Assembly (NCBI GenBank): GCA_005787345.1
Contig: SYBH01000160.1
Coordinates: forward strand, 1 to 44,722
Direction: 5' to 3'
Length of the DNA stretch: 44,722 nt
Source: Actinomycetota bacterium
Lineage (GTDB): Bacteria > Actinomycetota > Acidimicrobiia > Acidimicrobiales > Acidimicrobilacustridaceae
Shown here: positions 7,417-16,433 of the stretch, one piece after another
Layout of the letters: each line of letters begins with the position of its first letter
How positions within the stretch are numbered: position 1 is the first letter of the stretch
Made by a program: the position numbers and the translations under genes
Notes under the pieces: generated by a model
The model's input: the letters and a program-made list of their open reading frames with translations, nothing else
The model's database searches: none
What the model was told of the DNA's origin: nothing

Positions 7417-9597
7417 CTAGACGACGAACACGAGTACACCGGCGAGGACTACCGCGCCGGCAAAGAGGATCGAGGCGTACTGCTGGACCTTGCCGGTCTG
7501 GATCTTCCGAAGCAGTTGACCTGCTCCTTCAGAACCCTGACCAGATCCGTTGACTGCTCCATCGATGATGATCTGGTCAGCAACGGCATAGACGACGCCA
7601 GCAATTTTGCGGGCGCCATTGCCAATGCCGTTCACGGCACCATCGATGATGTTTTGGTTAGACCAGTTCGCAGCGCGGGCAAGCGGACCCGTTGTGCTTC
7701 CGGCGATAACGCCTGTGTAGAGATTGTCGAGGTAGTACTTATTCTCGAGGAACGTGTAACCAGCGTGTGCGATCTTGCTCCGCGAAGTCAGGCCATGCGG
7801 GCCGCGGTTCTTCTCGTAGTACTGGTAGGCGACAAACAAACCACCAGCCGCAAGAATCGTCGACGCAATCGCCAACCACGGAGTGAACGGAGCATGAGCA
7901 ATCGGCGGGAATGCAAATGTGGGTTCAACAAAATGCTCGAACCTCGTCGTGAAGCTCCCGGGCAATTTGAAACCGAAGAACGACTTGGGAAAGTTCGTGA
8001 AGCCCAACACAACAGCGCATCCGGCAAGGATGATGAGCGGAACCGTGATGACCCTCGGTGACTCGTGAGGATGGGCATGACCGCGGTATTTGCCCCAGAA
8101 GGTCATCCAGTAGGCGCGACCCATGTATGCGGCTGTAAGAAACGCCGTAATCAGACCAAAGATCAACATGATCGTGTACGCGTTCTCTTGGCCGTTCGCA
8201 GAGCCAGCGAGAATTTCATCTTTCGACCAGAATCCCGCCAGGGGGAAGATACCGGCGAGCGCGAGTGTCGCAATCAGGAAGGTCGCATGCGTGACTGGCA
8301 TCTTCTTGCGGAGACCACCCATTTCGCGCATATCGAAGGTGTGATGACACGCGTGGGCCACCGAACCGGCGCCAAGGAACAAACACGCCTTGAAGAACGC
8401 GTGAGTGAAGAGATGGAACACACCAGCGGTCCATGCACCAACCCCCAAAGCCATGACCATGTACCCGAGCTGCGAAATCGTCGAGTACGCCAACACCTTC
8501 TTGAGATCGGTCTGAACGAATGCGAGCAAACCACCAATGATTGTGGTGAACCCGCCAATGAAGGCCACATAATGGAATGTGCTGCTTCCGATAGCTAGGC
8601 CAGAGAAGAACACGCCATAAAGGCGAGCGATCAGATACACACCCGCAACAACCATGGTTGCTGCGTGAATAAGTGCCGACACCGGAGTTGGTCCTGCCAT
8701 GGCATCAGGCAACCACGTATGCAACGGAAACTGGCCCGACTTCGATGTGACGCCGCCAAAGAGACACAACGCGCCGACAAGAAGCAGCGTGGTGTTCGCG
8801 TTTCCTGACAACGCGTATTCATTGAGGTGAAGAACGTTGAAGCTGCTGCCCCCAGCCGCAAAGAACGTAATGATCACACCGAGAATGAGGCCGATATCGC
8901 CTACACGGTTTGTGAGGAACGCCTTGAGTGCTGCATCGGTGTTCTTCTTCTCTTCCCACCAATGGCCGATGAGTCCAAATGAACAGACTCCAACTAGCTC
9001 CCAGCCCATCAGCATCTGCAGCGTGTTCGAACTGAGCACGTAGAAGAGCATCGATGCAGTGAACAAAGACAAAAACGCGTAGTAATGCGTAAAGCGCACA
9101 TCGCCGCGCAAGTACTCGGTTGAGTAAATATGCACGAGCAAAGAAATAATGCAGACGGTGATCAGCATCATGGCGGCGAGGCCGTCAACAAGCGTGCCCA
9201 TCTCGAATTGCAAGCCACCGATCTGGAACCAAGTGACCGTGCGCACAACCGGCGGGACGCTTTCGTCCGATGCGCCATAGGAGTCAGTCGCAACTGTTTC
9301 GCCGGAATCCTTTGTGGCAGCGTTGACCTCTTCGCTAATGGTTTGGCCCGTCTGAGGGGTGAGGCCATTCGCTTGTACGATCTCGGCCGCAAGTGCAGTC
9401 CCCGTCGGCGGGTTATTGACGCGATTGATCCAGTTGCCGGCAACGACGACCGAAAGGATGAGGCAAATTGATACTGAGGCGATACCAATGCCTGCAGTCA
9501 CTTTGGTACCCCAACGCTTACCAAAGAAAAGGATGACCAGGAACGACACCGCCATGAGGGCGGGGATGATCCAGACCTTGTCGATCATGTTCAACAC
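7417..9597 (-). CDS. nuoL2: NADH-quinone oxidoreductase subunit L, second complex I, with extra loop and duplicated C-terminal motif
   Basis: 726 residues, longer than NuoL1 (668). Core signatures are clear: QMLMGWELVGVCSFGLIGHWW, KSGQFPLHTWLPDAMAGPTP, KKVLAYSTISQLGYM. Two additions stand out. First, a loop of about 45 residues near positions 60-115, rich in small and acidic residues, sits before the third TM segment. Second, the motif IIDGAVNG occurs twice, exactly 27 residues apart, near the C-terminal lateral helix; NuoL1 has one. The GTG at 9597 is chosen because GAAGGG lies 9 bases upstream; ATG at 9588 is the alternative. Acts as the distal proton pump with the long lateral helix. Confidence 0.94.
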   Translation of the reverse strand: MLNMIDKVWIIPALMAVSFLVILFFGKRWGTKVTAGIGIASVSICLILSVVVAGNWINRVNNPPTGTALAAEIVQANGLTPQTGQTISEEVNAATKDSGETVATDSYGASDESVPPVVRTVTWFQIGGLQFEMGTLVDGLAAMMLITVCIISLLVHIYSTEYLRGDVRFTHYYAFLSLFTASMLFYVLSSNTLQMLMGWELVGVCSFGLIGHWWEEKKNTDAALKAFLTNRVGDIGLILGVIITFFAAGGSSFNVLHLNEYALSGNANTTLLLVGALCLFGGVTSKSGQFPLHTWLPDAMAGPTPVSALIHAATMVVAGVYLIARLYGVFFSGLAIGSSTFHYVAFIGGFTTIIGGLLAFVQTDLKKVLAYSTISQLGYMVMALGVGAWTAGVFHLFTHAFFKACLFLGAGSVAHACHHTFDMREMGGLRKKMPVTHATFLIATLALAGIFPLAGFWSKDEILAGSANGQENAYTIMLIFGLITAFLTAAYMGRAYWMTFWGKYRGHAHPHESPRVITVPLIILAGCAVVLGFTNFPKSFFGFKLPGSFTTRFEHFVEPTFAFPPIAHAPFTPWLAIASTILAAGGLFVAYQYYEKNRGPHGLTSRSKIAHAGYTFLENKYYLDNLYTGVIAGSTTGPLARAANWSNQNIIDGAVNGIGNGARKIAGVVYAVADQIIIDGAVNGSGQGSEGAGQLLRKIQTGKVQQYASILFAGAVVLAGVLVFVV

Positions 9598-9602
9598 AAC
9601 GA

Positions 9603-9917
9603 TCAGCCCTTCAGCATGTCGACATCATCGATGTTGATGCTCTGTCGGTTCCGATAGATGAGTAAGACAAGTGCGAGGCCAACGCCAACCTCGGCAGCCG
9701 CAACGGCGATAACGAAGAGGGCGAACACCTGACCAGAAACGTTGGCCAAGTCATTGACATGCCAGTAGGCGCCGAAAGCGACAAGGTTGATGTTCACCGC
9801 ATTGAGAATGAGTTCAATCGACATGAGAACGAGCACGCCGTTCTTGCGAGCGAGCACTCCATAGACGCCGATACAGAAAAGAATGGCGGCGAGAAGGAGG
9901 AACTGATTGAGAAACAT
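9603..9917 (-). CDS. nuoK2: NADH-quinone oxidoreductase subunit K, second complex I
   Basis: 104 residues, three TM helices, related to MrpC. The conserved membrane glutamates are in LMSIELILNAVNINLV and AAAEVGVGLALVLL. The ATG at 9915-9917 overlaps the nuoJ2 stop by one base, indicating translational coupling. Length is typical for the family (about 100). Confidence 0.95.
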   Translation of the reverse strand: MFLNQFLLLAAILFCIGVYGVLARKNGVLVLMSIELILNAVNINLVAFGAYWHVNDLANVSGQVFALFVIAVAAAEVGVGLALVLLIYRNRQSINIDDVDMLKG

Positions 9918-10426
9918 CAGTCACGCCTCGCAATCACAATGGCGCCGATAAGCGCAGCGAGCAGAAGCACTGACAGCACCTCGAAGGGAAGGAGGTAGGT
10001 GGAGAAAATGGAATCGCTTACCTCGGCGGTTCGCTGCACCATCAGGTCACCGAACTCGGTGTCGCCGAAACCGTCGATGAGCGAGTAACCCATGAGGCCG
10101 AGTAGCGCTATCCCGATGCCTGCACCAATGAACTTCGCAGACTTCTTGTTATCGAGGTCATCATCGTTACCGGTTTTGGCTCGGGTAAGCATGATGCCGA
10201 ACAGAAACAGCACGATGATTGCGCCGAGATAGACGAGTACCTGCGTGATGGCGACAAATTCCGCGGCGAGAAGGATGTACTGGGCCGCAGCACCAGAAAG
10301 CACGAGTACCAACCACAACGCAGCATGCATGACGTTCTTTGTTGTCACTACACGGATCGCACCTACCACCATCAACGCAGCAATAATGTAGAACGCGATA
10401 TTTTGAGCGACAAGCAGGGCGAGCAT
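9917..10426 (-). CDS. nuoJ2: NADH-quinone oxidoreductase subunit J, second complex I
   Basis: 169 residues, about five TM helices. NuoJ features seen are NVMHAALWLVLVLSGAAAQYILL, followed by FVAITQVLVYLGAIIVLFLFGIML, the TM3 region with the pi-bulge of the E-channel. It is shorter than NuoJ1 (200) because the C-terminal tail is missing. Overlaps the nuoI2 stop by one base. Confidence 0.94.
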   Translation of the reverse strand: MLALLVAQNIAFYIIAALMVVGAIRVVTTKNVMHAALWLVLVLSGAAAQYILLAAEFVAITQVLVYLGAIIVLFLFGIMLTRAKTGNDDDLDNKKSAKFIGAGIGIALLGLMGYSLIDGFGDTEFGDLMVQRTAEVSDSIFSTYLLPFEVLSVLLLAALIGAIVIARRD

Positions 10427-10935
10427 CAGCGCGGCACCTTCTTGACTTTGGCATCGGCGCCAGACTCGTAGGGCTCAAAATCAGGGACAGTCTGCATCCA
10501 CTGATCGAGACGACTCTTGTCGTGAAGGAGATCAGCAATGCGGACCTCGGAGTACTCATACTCAGGGCTCCAGAAAAGCGCATCGAATGGACAAACCTCA
10601 ACGCAAATGCCGCAGTACATGCACAACGAGAAATCGATATCAAAGCGATCAAGTTCGTTCTTCTGGCGCGGCTTGCCACCTTCGCGACGAGGCGGTGCGA
10701 GGTACTTGTGCGCTTCGATGAAGATGCACCAATCGGGGCATTCACGAGCACACAACATGCACGACGTGCAGTTCTCTTCGTGCAGCGCAATGACACCACG
10801 GGCACGCGGAGAAACTTCCTCACGCTCGTGCGGATAGCGCGTGGTCTGCGGACCGTCCTTGAGGGTCTTCACCATCTCGCCGAACGTGACGCCAAGACCC
10901 TTAATGAGTCCGGGAACCTTGGGCTTGGGGGGCAT
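10426..10935 (-). CDS. nuoI2: NADH-quinone oxidoreductase subunit I (2x[4Fe-4S]), second complex I
   Basis: 169 residues. Two complete [4Fe-4S] motifs: C56, C59, C62, C66 ([12 protein letters not shown]) and C105, C108, C111, C115 ([12 protein letters not shown]), giving clusters N6a and N6b. These carry electrons toward N2 in NuoB2. It ends after a short tail, unlike NuoI1 with its His-rich extension. In a complex without NuoEFG, NuoI is the usual docking point for the electron-input partner (ferredoxin in the cyanobacterial and chloroplast NDH). Overlaps the nuoH2 stop by one base. Confidence 0.95.
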   Translation of the reverse strand: MPPKPKVPGLIKGLGVTFGEMVKTLKDGPQTTRYPHEREEVSPRARGVIALHEENCTSCMLCARECPDWCIFIEAHKYLAPPRREGGKPRQKNELDRFDIDFSLCMYCGICVEVCPFDALFWSPEYEYSEVRIADLLHDKSRLDQWMQTVPDFEPYESGADAKVKKVPR

Positions 10936-11972
10936 CAGAGCACCACCTTAAACACAGCAGTGACGACAATATTCAAAAGAGCCAACGGGATGAGGACCTT
11001 CCAGGCAAGGCTCTGGAGCTGATCTTCACGGAATCGTGGGTAGGTAAACCGCACCCAGAAGATGATGAAGGCAACCACCATCACCTTGGCGAACAACACG
11101 ATCGGACCAAGCACGTAGTACCAGTCGCTCGACGTGGGAAGCCACGGTACTGCCCAACCGCCCAGGAACAACACCGCAGCAATCGCAGCAAATGCGAAGG
11201 CCGTTGCGAATTCGGCCAAGAAGAAGATGAGGAAACGGAAGCCGGTGTATTCGACCTGATAACCGGAAACGATTTCCGATTCCGCAACCGGCATATCGAA
11301 CGGGGGCTGAGTGAGTTCGGCTTGCACCGCTGCGATGAAGATGAAAAAGCCCACAAACTGCGTGAGGATGTAGGGAAAGCCGATGCCGCCCCATCCGAAG
11401 ATTGAGCCGTCGGCTTGTGCGAAGACAATGCCGTTCAGACTCATTGTTCCGGCCTGAATGATCACGCCGACGACAGCGAGCACCATCGGGAGTTCGTATG
11501 CAATGAGCTGACCGGCGGCGCGAAGCGCTCCCATGAGCGAGTACTTGTTCGCCGACGCCCAACCTGCCATGAGTACACCGATCACCGAAAGCGATGAAAC
11601 GGCAAGCACGAAAAACACACCAACGTCGAGGTCAGCGACAACAAGACGCATTGACGTCGGAAGCGCAACATAGAGAAGCAGCGTCGACATGAGCACCACA
11701 AGAGGCGCGACCTTGAAAACCCAACGATCGGCACCATTCGGCGAGATGTCTTCCTTCTGAAGGAACTTCACACCGTCCGCAAGAAGCTGCAACGTTCCGC
11801 GCGGGCCTGCTTCTTGCGGACCAAGACGGCTCTGCATCCAGGACATGATCTTGAACAAGAAGACCATGCCGAGAATGAGTGCCGTGGTGGGCACAACCGC
11901 ACTGACAACAACGACCTTGATGAGGGTCGAAAGCCAATACGGCGGATCAAAAGCAGCGAGAAGAAGTGTCAT
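10935..11972 (-). CDS. nuoH2: NADH-quinone oxidoreductase subunit H, second complex I
   Basis: 345 residues, eight-helix subunit that forms the quinone chamber with NuoB and NuoD. Shows [25 protein letters not shown] and the conserved acidic loop [23 protein letters not shown]. The ATG overlaps the nuoD2 stop by 4 bases (ATGA). Loop and length are normal, so the quinone site has its H-side residues even though NuoD2 carries a substitution. Confidence 0.95.
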   Translation of the reverse strand: MTLLLAAFDPPYWLSTLIKVVVVSAVVPTTALILGMVFLFKIMSWMQSRLGPQEAGPRGTLQLLADGVKFLQKEDISPNGADRWVFKVAPLVVLMSTLLLYVALPTSMRLVVADLDVGVFFVLAVSSLSVIGVLMAGWASANKYSLMGALRAAGQLIAYELPMVLAVVGVIIQAGTMSLNGIVFAQADGSIFGWGGIGFPYILTQFVGFFIFIAAVQAELTQPPFDMPVAESEIVSGYQVEYTGFRFLIFFLAEFATAFAFAAIAAVLFLGGWAVPWLPTSSDWYYVLGPIVLFAKVMVVAFIIFWVRFTYPRFREDQLQSLAWKVLIPLALLNIVVTAVFKVVL

Positions 11973-13144
11973 CGGTCGATGTCACCCAAAATGAAGTAGA
12001 GGCTTCCGAGGATTGAGATGAGATCGGGAACGTACGCACCCCGAGCCACCCAAGGAACGACGGAAATATTGTTGAACGATGCCGACCGAATCTTGACTCG
12101 GAAGGGAACGAGATCGCCCTTCGACACGACGTAGTAACCCATTTCGCCGAGAGGATTCTCGGTCGCGACATAGGCCTCGCCCTCGGGCACCTTGATGATG
12201 CGCGGGACCTTGGCCATGACTGGACCACTCGGAATGGTGTCGAGAAGTTGCTTGACGATCTTTGCCGCTTCACGGGTTTCTTGAAGTCGGACCCACGTGC
12301 GAGCGAAGCAGTCGCCATCGGGATGTGTCCATACCTTCCAGTCGGCCTTGTCATAGACGAGACCCGGAGGACAGTTGTCTCGGCGAAGATCCCAGTCGAC
12401 GCCAGAGGCACGAAGGTTGGCGCCGGAAAGGCCATAAGAAAGCGCGATTTCAGCGGGGATAACGCCGATGCCGCGTGTACGGGCCTGGAAGATTTCGTTG
12501 CCTACGAGAAGATCTTCTATCTCGTCGCAAAAGGCAAGGAGTTTGTCCATCGCCGTATGCGAGGACTCGATCCAACCCTTCGGGAGATCGTCCTTGAGAC
12601 CGCCAATGCGATCGAAGTTCGGATGGAAACGACCACCGGTGGCTGACTCAATTTGGTTGAGCACCCACTCGCGATCGCGGAACGCGTAGAAAAGAGCGGT
12701 CATGCCACCGAGCTGTAGACCAAAGTCACCAAGGAAGAGTGAGATGTTCGCGATTCGCGACATTTCGAAAAGGATGGTGCGGATCCACTGCGCACGGGGC
12801 GGTGCTTCCACACCCATGAGCTTTTCGGCGGCGAGGATGAATGGAACCTCGTTGGCGAAACTTCCGAGCCAATCGATGCGATTGATAAGGGCGTTGATCT
12901 GCGGGTAGGTACGAACCTCGGTGAGCTTTTCATAGCCACGATGCATGTAGCCGCACATCGGCTCAGCGGAGATGACCTGTTCGCCGTCGAGACGAGCGAT
13001 GATGCGCAGCGTGCCGTGTGTAGCCGGATGCTGCGGGCCCATGTTGAGGGTCATGCCCTCGGTTTCGAAATCGAGGTTGACGCGATTGTCGACAGCTTCG
13101 GCGGCGAGAGCGGCAACTGATTGCGGATCACTGACGGCGGTCAT
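11969..13144 (-). CDS. nuoD2: NADH-quinone oxidoreductase subunit D, second complex I, with Tyr-to-Trp at the quinone site
   Basis: 391 residues, 49-kDa-type subunit that holds the quinone head-group pocket with NuoB2. GPQHPATHG at residues 36-44 keeps the pocket histidine (H43). The segment equivalent to T. thermophilus Nqo4 R84-M-D-Y87 reads R89-I-D-W92. The arginine next to cluster N2 is kept, but the quinone-binding tyrosine is replaced by tryptophan (codon TGG, plus-strand bases 12869-12871). NuoD1 has the usual Tyr (Y122). The rest (FHPNFDRIGGLKDDLP, GVIPAEIALSYGLSGANLRASG) looks functional. ATG at 13142-13144 overlaps the nuoC2 stop. Confidence 0.95.
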   Translation of the reverse strand: MTAVSDPQSVAALAAEAVDNRVNLDFETEGMTLNMGPQHPATHGTLRIIARLDGEQVISAEPMCGYMHRGYEKLTEVRTYPQINALINRIDWLGSFANEVPFILAAEKLMGVEAPPRAQWIRTILFEMSRIANISLFLGDFGLQLGGMTALFYAFRDREWVLNQIESATGGRFHPNFDRIGGLKDDLPKGWIESSHTAMDKLLAFCDEIEDLLVGNEIFQARTRGIGVIPAEIALSYGLSGANLRASGVDWDLRRDNCPPGLVYDKADWKVWTHPDGDCFARTWVRLQETREAAKIVKQLLDTIPSGPVMAKVPRIIKVPEGEAYVATENPLGEMGYYVVSKGDLVPFRVKIRSASFNNISVVPWVARGAYVPDLISILGSLYFILGDIDR

Positions 13145-13815
13145 TCTCCCTCTCCTTCCTCGTCGGCAACACCGGGCATTGGTTCGACATCAACAATGCC
13201 GGGCCACGGGCGAACCCGACGAGCCAGCAACGGAAAGTCCTTGCGAAGGGGATGGCCTACAAAATCGGCAGGCAAATACAGGTTGATCATGTTCGGATGT
13301 CCGTCGAAAGAAAAGCCGAACATTTCGCGAGCTTCACGTTCGTGCCAGTTCGCACCGGCATAGACGTTCGACCATGTACCTGCAGTGAGATCGTTGTCGG
13401 GGAGGTCGCACTTGAATGTGATTCCCATCCCGGCACTAATTGAATAGACACGGGCAAGAAGTTGGAAACGGGTTTCGCCGCCGGCATAACCCTGCACCAT
13501 TGCTTCTGGTTCCTTTGCAGGTGCACCGGAAACAATGCGGTCTTCTTGTGAATCCATGTCGCGACCGAATGGCGATGGAAGCCAATCGATCGCCGAGAGA
13601 AAGTCGAAAAAGCGATAGCCCATGGCCTTCGCTACTTCAGCAGCGGCGACCCAGTTCGCACGATCAACGCGAATCCAGAGGTCGTCTCCGGGACGAATAT
13701 GCGAACCGACAACACCGTCACCAAGGCGCGCAGTGACTTCGGCCAGAACGGCCTCTCGCGCCTCGTCGATTTGGGGCGCTGTCGCTTCGGGCGTCTCAGT
13801 CTCAGGCGACGACAA
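13141..13815 (-). CDS. nuoC2: NADH-quinone oxidoreductase subunit C, second complex I
   Basis: About 224 residues, 30-kDa-type peripheral-arm subunit. The core reads [11 protein letters not shown] ... [10 protein letters not shown] ... [20 protein letters not shown] ... [14 protein letters not shown], all family hallmarks. The start is uncertain. TTG at 13813-13815 has GGAAGG about 9 bases upstream; GTG at 13822-13824 is in frame but has the GGAAGG directly against it. Either start overlaps the 3' end of nuoB2. Longer than NuoC1 (176) through an acidic C-terminal end and a middle insertion. Confidence 0.88.
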   Translation of the reverse strand: MSSPETETPEATAPQIDEAREAVLAEVTARLGDGVVGSHIRPGDDLWIRVDRANWVAAAEVAKAMGYRFFDFLSAIDWLPSPFGRDMDSQEDRIVSGAPAKEPEAMVQGYAGGETRFQLLARVYSISAGMGITFKCDLPDNDLTAGTWSNVYAGANWHEREAREMFGFSFDGHPNMINLYLPADFVGHPLRKDFPLLARRVRPWPGIVDVEPMPGVADEEGEGE

Positions 13816-14302
13816 TTGGCTCACCCTTCCAACGCTCGGCCATGTCCTCGTGGGCAATGCGCTCCTGCAAAAGGACGACGCCTTCAAGGAGGGCTTCGGG
13901 ACGTGGTGGGCAACCGGGGACGTAAACGTCAACCGGAATCAACTGATCGACACCTTTAGTGACCGAGTAACTGTCCCAGTAGGGGCCACCGCAATTAGCG
14001 CACGATCCCATGGAGATGACGTACTTGGGGTCAGGCATCTGCTCGTAGAGACGAACGACGGCCGGTGCAAGTTTGTCGGTGACCGTGCCGGCGATAACTA
14101 CGAGGTCGGCCTGGCGGGGGCTGGCGGGAAATGGGATGACGCCAAGACGCATCACGTCATAACGCGGAGACCCGAATGCGGCACCCATTTCGATAGCGCA
14201 ACACGCAAGACCCCACTGGTAGGCCCAGATGGAATACTTCCGAGAAATATTCAGGAGTTTGGCAAGCGGCTTAGGCAGCCTGCCGCTTTCGACTAAGCCC
14301 AT
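13802..14302 (-). CDS. nuoB2: NADH-quinone oxidoreductase subunit B, second complex I
   Basis: 166 residues, PSST-type subunit carrying the terminal [4Fe-4S] cluster N2. The ligands are all present: tandem C34-C35 ([10 protein letters not shown]), C101 (GSCANCGG) and C131 (PGCPPRPE). The ATG at 14300-14302 is used because it starts just before the nuoA2 stop at 14293; the open frame extends upstream inside nuoA2 but without family similarity. An extra cysteine (C104) next to C101 is a common variant of this loop. Confidence 0.95.
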   Translation of the reverse strand: MGLVESGRLPKPLAKLLNISRKYSIWAYQWGLACCAIEMGAAFGSPRYDVMRLGVIPFPASPRQADLVVIAGTVTDKLAPAVVRLYEQMPDPKYVISMGSCANCGGPYWDSYSVTKGVDQLIPVDVYVPGCPPRPEALLEGVVLLQERIAHEDMAERWKGEPIVVA

Positions 14303-14667
14303 TGAAGCACCTTCTTGCGCCAGGCATACAGGAGACCGAGGGCCAAGATGACAACGAAAATCAACATCTCGACCAGACCGAAGACGCCGTAGATTTCGAG
14401 CCGTGTCGCCCACGGGAATATGAAAACCGCTTCAACGTCGAACATGACGAAGAGGAGGGCATAGATGTAATAGCGAATTTGGCTTTGCGACCAGCCGCTA
14501 CCGACCGGATCAACACCGGATTCATAAACCAGATACTTCTGTTCCTGAGGGCGCGTTGGTCGAAAGATTTTGCCGATGCCGAGAAGACCGGCCCCGAGGC
14601 CGATACCCACGCCTGCGAAAATTGCGACGGTGAGGTACTGCCTGACGAAATCGGAGTACTCAATCAT
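14293..14667 (-). CDS. nuoA2: NADH-quinone oxidoreductase subunit A, second complex I
   Basis: 124 residues, three TM helices. Hallmarks are [15 protein letters not shown] (the TM1-2 loop that normally carries the Cys-containing YECG; here the Cys is Ser) and [22 protein letters not shown] with its conserved Asp/Glu. NuoA1 has the usual YECG. The gene starts 74 bases after nuoN1, the largest gap inside the complex I region, with GGGGA just before the ATG. This gap is where a separate promoter for the second set would have to lie, but I see no convincing promoter. Confidence 0.95.
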   Translation of the reverse strand: MIEYSDFVRQYLTVAIFAGVGIGLGAGLLGIGKIFRPTRPQEQKYLVYESGVDPVGSGWSQSQIRYYIYALLFVMFDVEAVFIFPWATRLEIYGVFGLVEMLIFVVILALGLLYAWRKKVLQWA

Positions 14668-14741
14668 CGTTCCCCGACACTACAGAAGGGCCGAACATGG
14701 CATGAAATCCTTGTGGCATAGAGCAATTCAATCTTTGGCGA

Positions 14742-16433
14742 TCAACGACCAGCGGTGGTGGACCCAGAGGTGGATCCGGCCGCGCCGAGGTTGAGTGAGT
14801 CGGTGGGAGGAGCAGAGTGCACCACTGCCGGAGTGGCGTCGCGGGCAGGATCAAGCAGGAGATCTGGGAAAAGGCCGTAACCGATCGTGACGACAACGCA
14901 GATCGCGATGGCGAGACCAGCGGCAAAGGGCACATGAAGCCGCTTTGACCGATCGATGACATCTTCGGTCCCGTCGTCGCCACCAGACATGAACATGGCC
15001 ACGATGATCCGGAGATACAGGAAGGCGGAGATAACGGCGGAAACCATCGCAATGATCGCCAAAGGAACAGCGTGGGCGTCAGCCGCAGCGGTGATCGAGA
15101 GGAACTTGGCGAAGAAGCCGGCGGTGAACGGAACACCCGCCTGAGCCAAGAGCATGACGATAAAGGAACCGGCCAACCATGGGTTCGAGCGAACAAGGCC
15201 GTTGTAGTCGGAAAGCTGATGGTTCCCATCGCCCTTACGCCCCACGATCGCAACTACACCAAATGAGCCCGCCACCATGAAGGTATAGACCGCCACATAA
15301 AAGGCTGCGGCAGTGACGCCGTTGGCACTGTTGGCCTGGATTGCCATGAGAATGAAACCCGCATGGCTAATTGAGGAGTAGGCCAGCATGCGCTTGACGT
15401 TGCTCTGAACGATTGCGAGCGCCGCACCGACGACCATCGACAGGATTGCCAACACGTAGACGATGGGCTTCCAGGTCGAGGCGTAGTTCGGGAAGGTCAA
15501 CATGAACACGCGAACCAGACCGGCAACTGCTGCAGCCTTCACACCGGACGCCATCCATGCGGTTGCCGGCGTGGGAGCACCGTCGTAGACGTCGGGGCTC
15601 CAAGCGTGGAACGGAACTGCCGAAATCTTGAACGCCAAGCCAACGAGCACGAGCACGAGACCAAGCAGAAGAAGACCGTTATGGATCGGGACAACCGCCG
15701 CCATGAAATCTCGGATATCGGCAAAGTTGGTCGAGCCGGTTGCGCCGTAGAGCATCGCGATCCCATACAGAAGGAACGCTGACGAGAATGCCCCCAAGAT
15801 GAAGTACTTGAGTCCGGACTCTTGCGACTGCACACGGCGCAGGTTCATGCCCGCCAGAACGTAGACAGCAATGGAGAGTGTCTCGAGGCCGATGAACAGA
15901 ACGATGAGGTCGTTCGACATCGCCATGATGACGCCACCAACAGCGGAAAGAAGAAGCAGGACATAAAACTCAGGGCCCGTCATGGACTCGCGACGCAGGA
16001 AACCATCGGCCAACAACGCAGCTAAAACCACGCCAAGACATAACACGATCGTGATGAAGAGCGAGAAGCCATCGATGCCAACTGCTCCCCCAGCGGTACT
16101 GAATGGACCGGTCTGCGATTGATCGAGGTCCCACCACAGCAGCGAATCCCATCCCTGCACACGCGCCCACATTGGCACCGAGCTGACTGCTGCAGCTATG
16201 GCGATTGCAACTGTGGTCAGCGTGAACAGACCCTTTGGCTCACGCTTCTTCAAGAACGAAGAGAACGTGAGTGTGAGTAACGCGCCGACCAGCAAAATGA
16301 TCATCGGCAGCAGCGCCAGCCAGTCGATTGACGGCCCAGCAACTTGCACGATTCCCGAATCGAGTGTTTCGGCACCTACATCGCCACCGCGAAGCATGCT
16401 GGGGTCGACCTGAGCGAAAAGTGAAGCGATCAC
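14742..16433 (-). CDS. nuoN: NADH-quinone oxidoreductase subunit N, 14-subunit complex I
   Basis: 563 residues, antiporter-like membrane subunit. Shows LIVLFIGLETLSIAVYVLAGM with the TM5 Glu, GLKYFILGAFSSAFLLYG, KISAVPFHAWSPDVYDGAPTPATA and MLAYSSISHAGFILMA. The start is GTG at 16431-16433, overlapping the nuoM stop by 4 bases. It ends with a small-residue tail (AAGSTSGSTTAGR). Last gene of the first complex I set. Confidence 0.95.
   Translation of the reverse strand: MIASLFAQVDPSMLRGGDVGAETLDSGIVQVAGPSIDWLALLPMIILLVGALLTLTFSSFLKKREPKGLFTLTTVAIAIAAAVSSVPMWARVQGWDSLLWWDLDQSQTGPFSTAGGAVGIDGFSLFITIVLCLGVVLAALLADGFLRRESMTGPEFYVLLLLSAVGGVIMAMSNDLIVLFIGLETLSIAVYVLAGMNLRRVQSQESGLKYFILGAFSSAFLLYGIAMLYGATGSTNFADIRDFMAAVVPIHNGLLLLGLVLVLVGLAFKISAVPFHAWSPDVYDGAPTPATAWMASGVKAAAVAGLVRVFMLTFPNYASTWKPIVYVLAILSMVVGAALAIVQSNVKRMLAYSSISHAGFILMAIQANSANGVTAAAFYVAVYTFMVAGSFGVVAIVGRKGDGNHQLSDYNGLVRSNPWLAGSFIVMLLAQAGVPFTAGFFAKFLSITAAADAHAVPLAIIAMVSAVISAFLYLRIIVAMFMSGGDDGTEDVIDRSKRLHVPFAAGLAIAICVVVTIGYGLFPDLLLDPARDATPAVVHSAPPTDSLNLGAAGSTSGSTTAGR

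Noticed and set aside
14668-14741. Separate promoter for the second complex I set
   Set aside because: A TTGAAT-like hexamer is present on the minus strand but no matching -10 at suitable spacing; evidence too weak to annotate.
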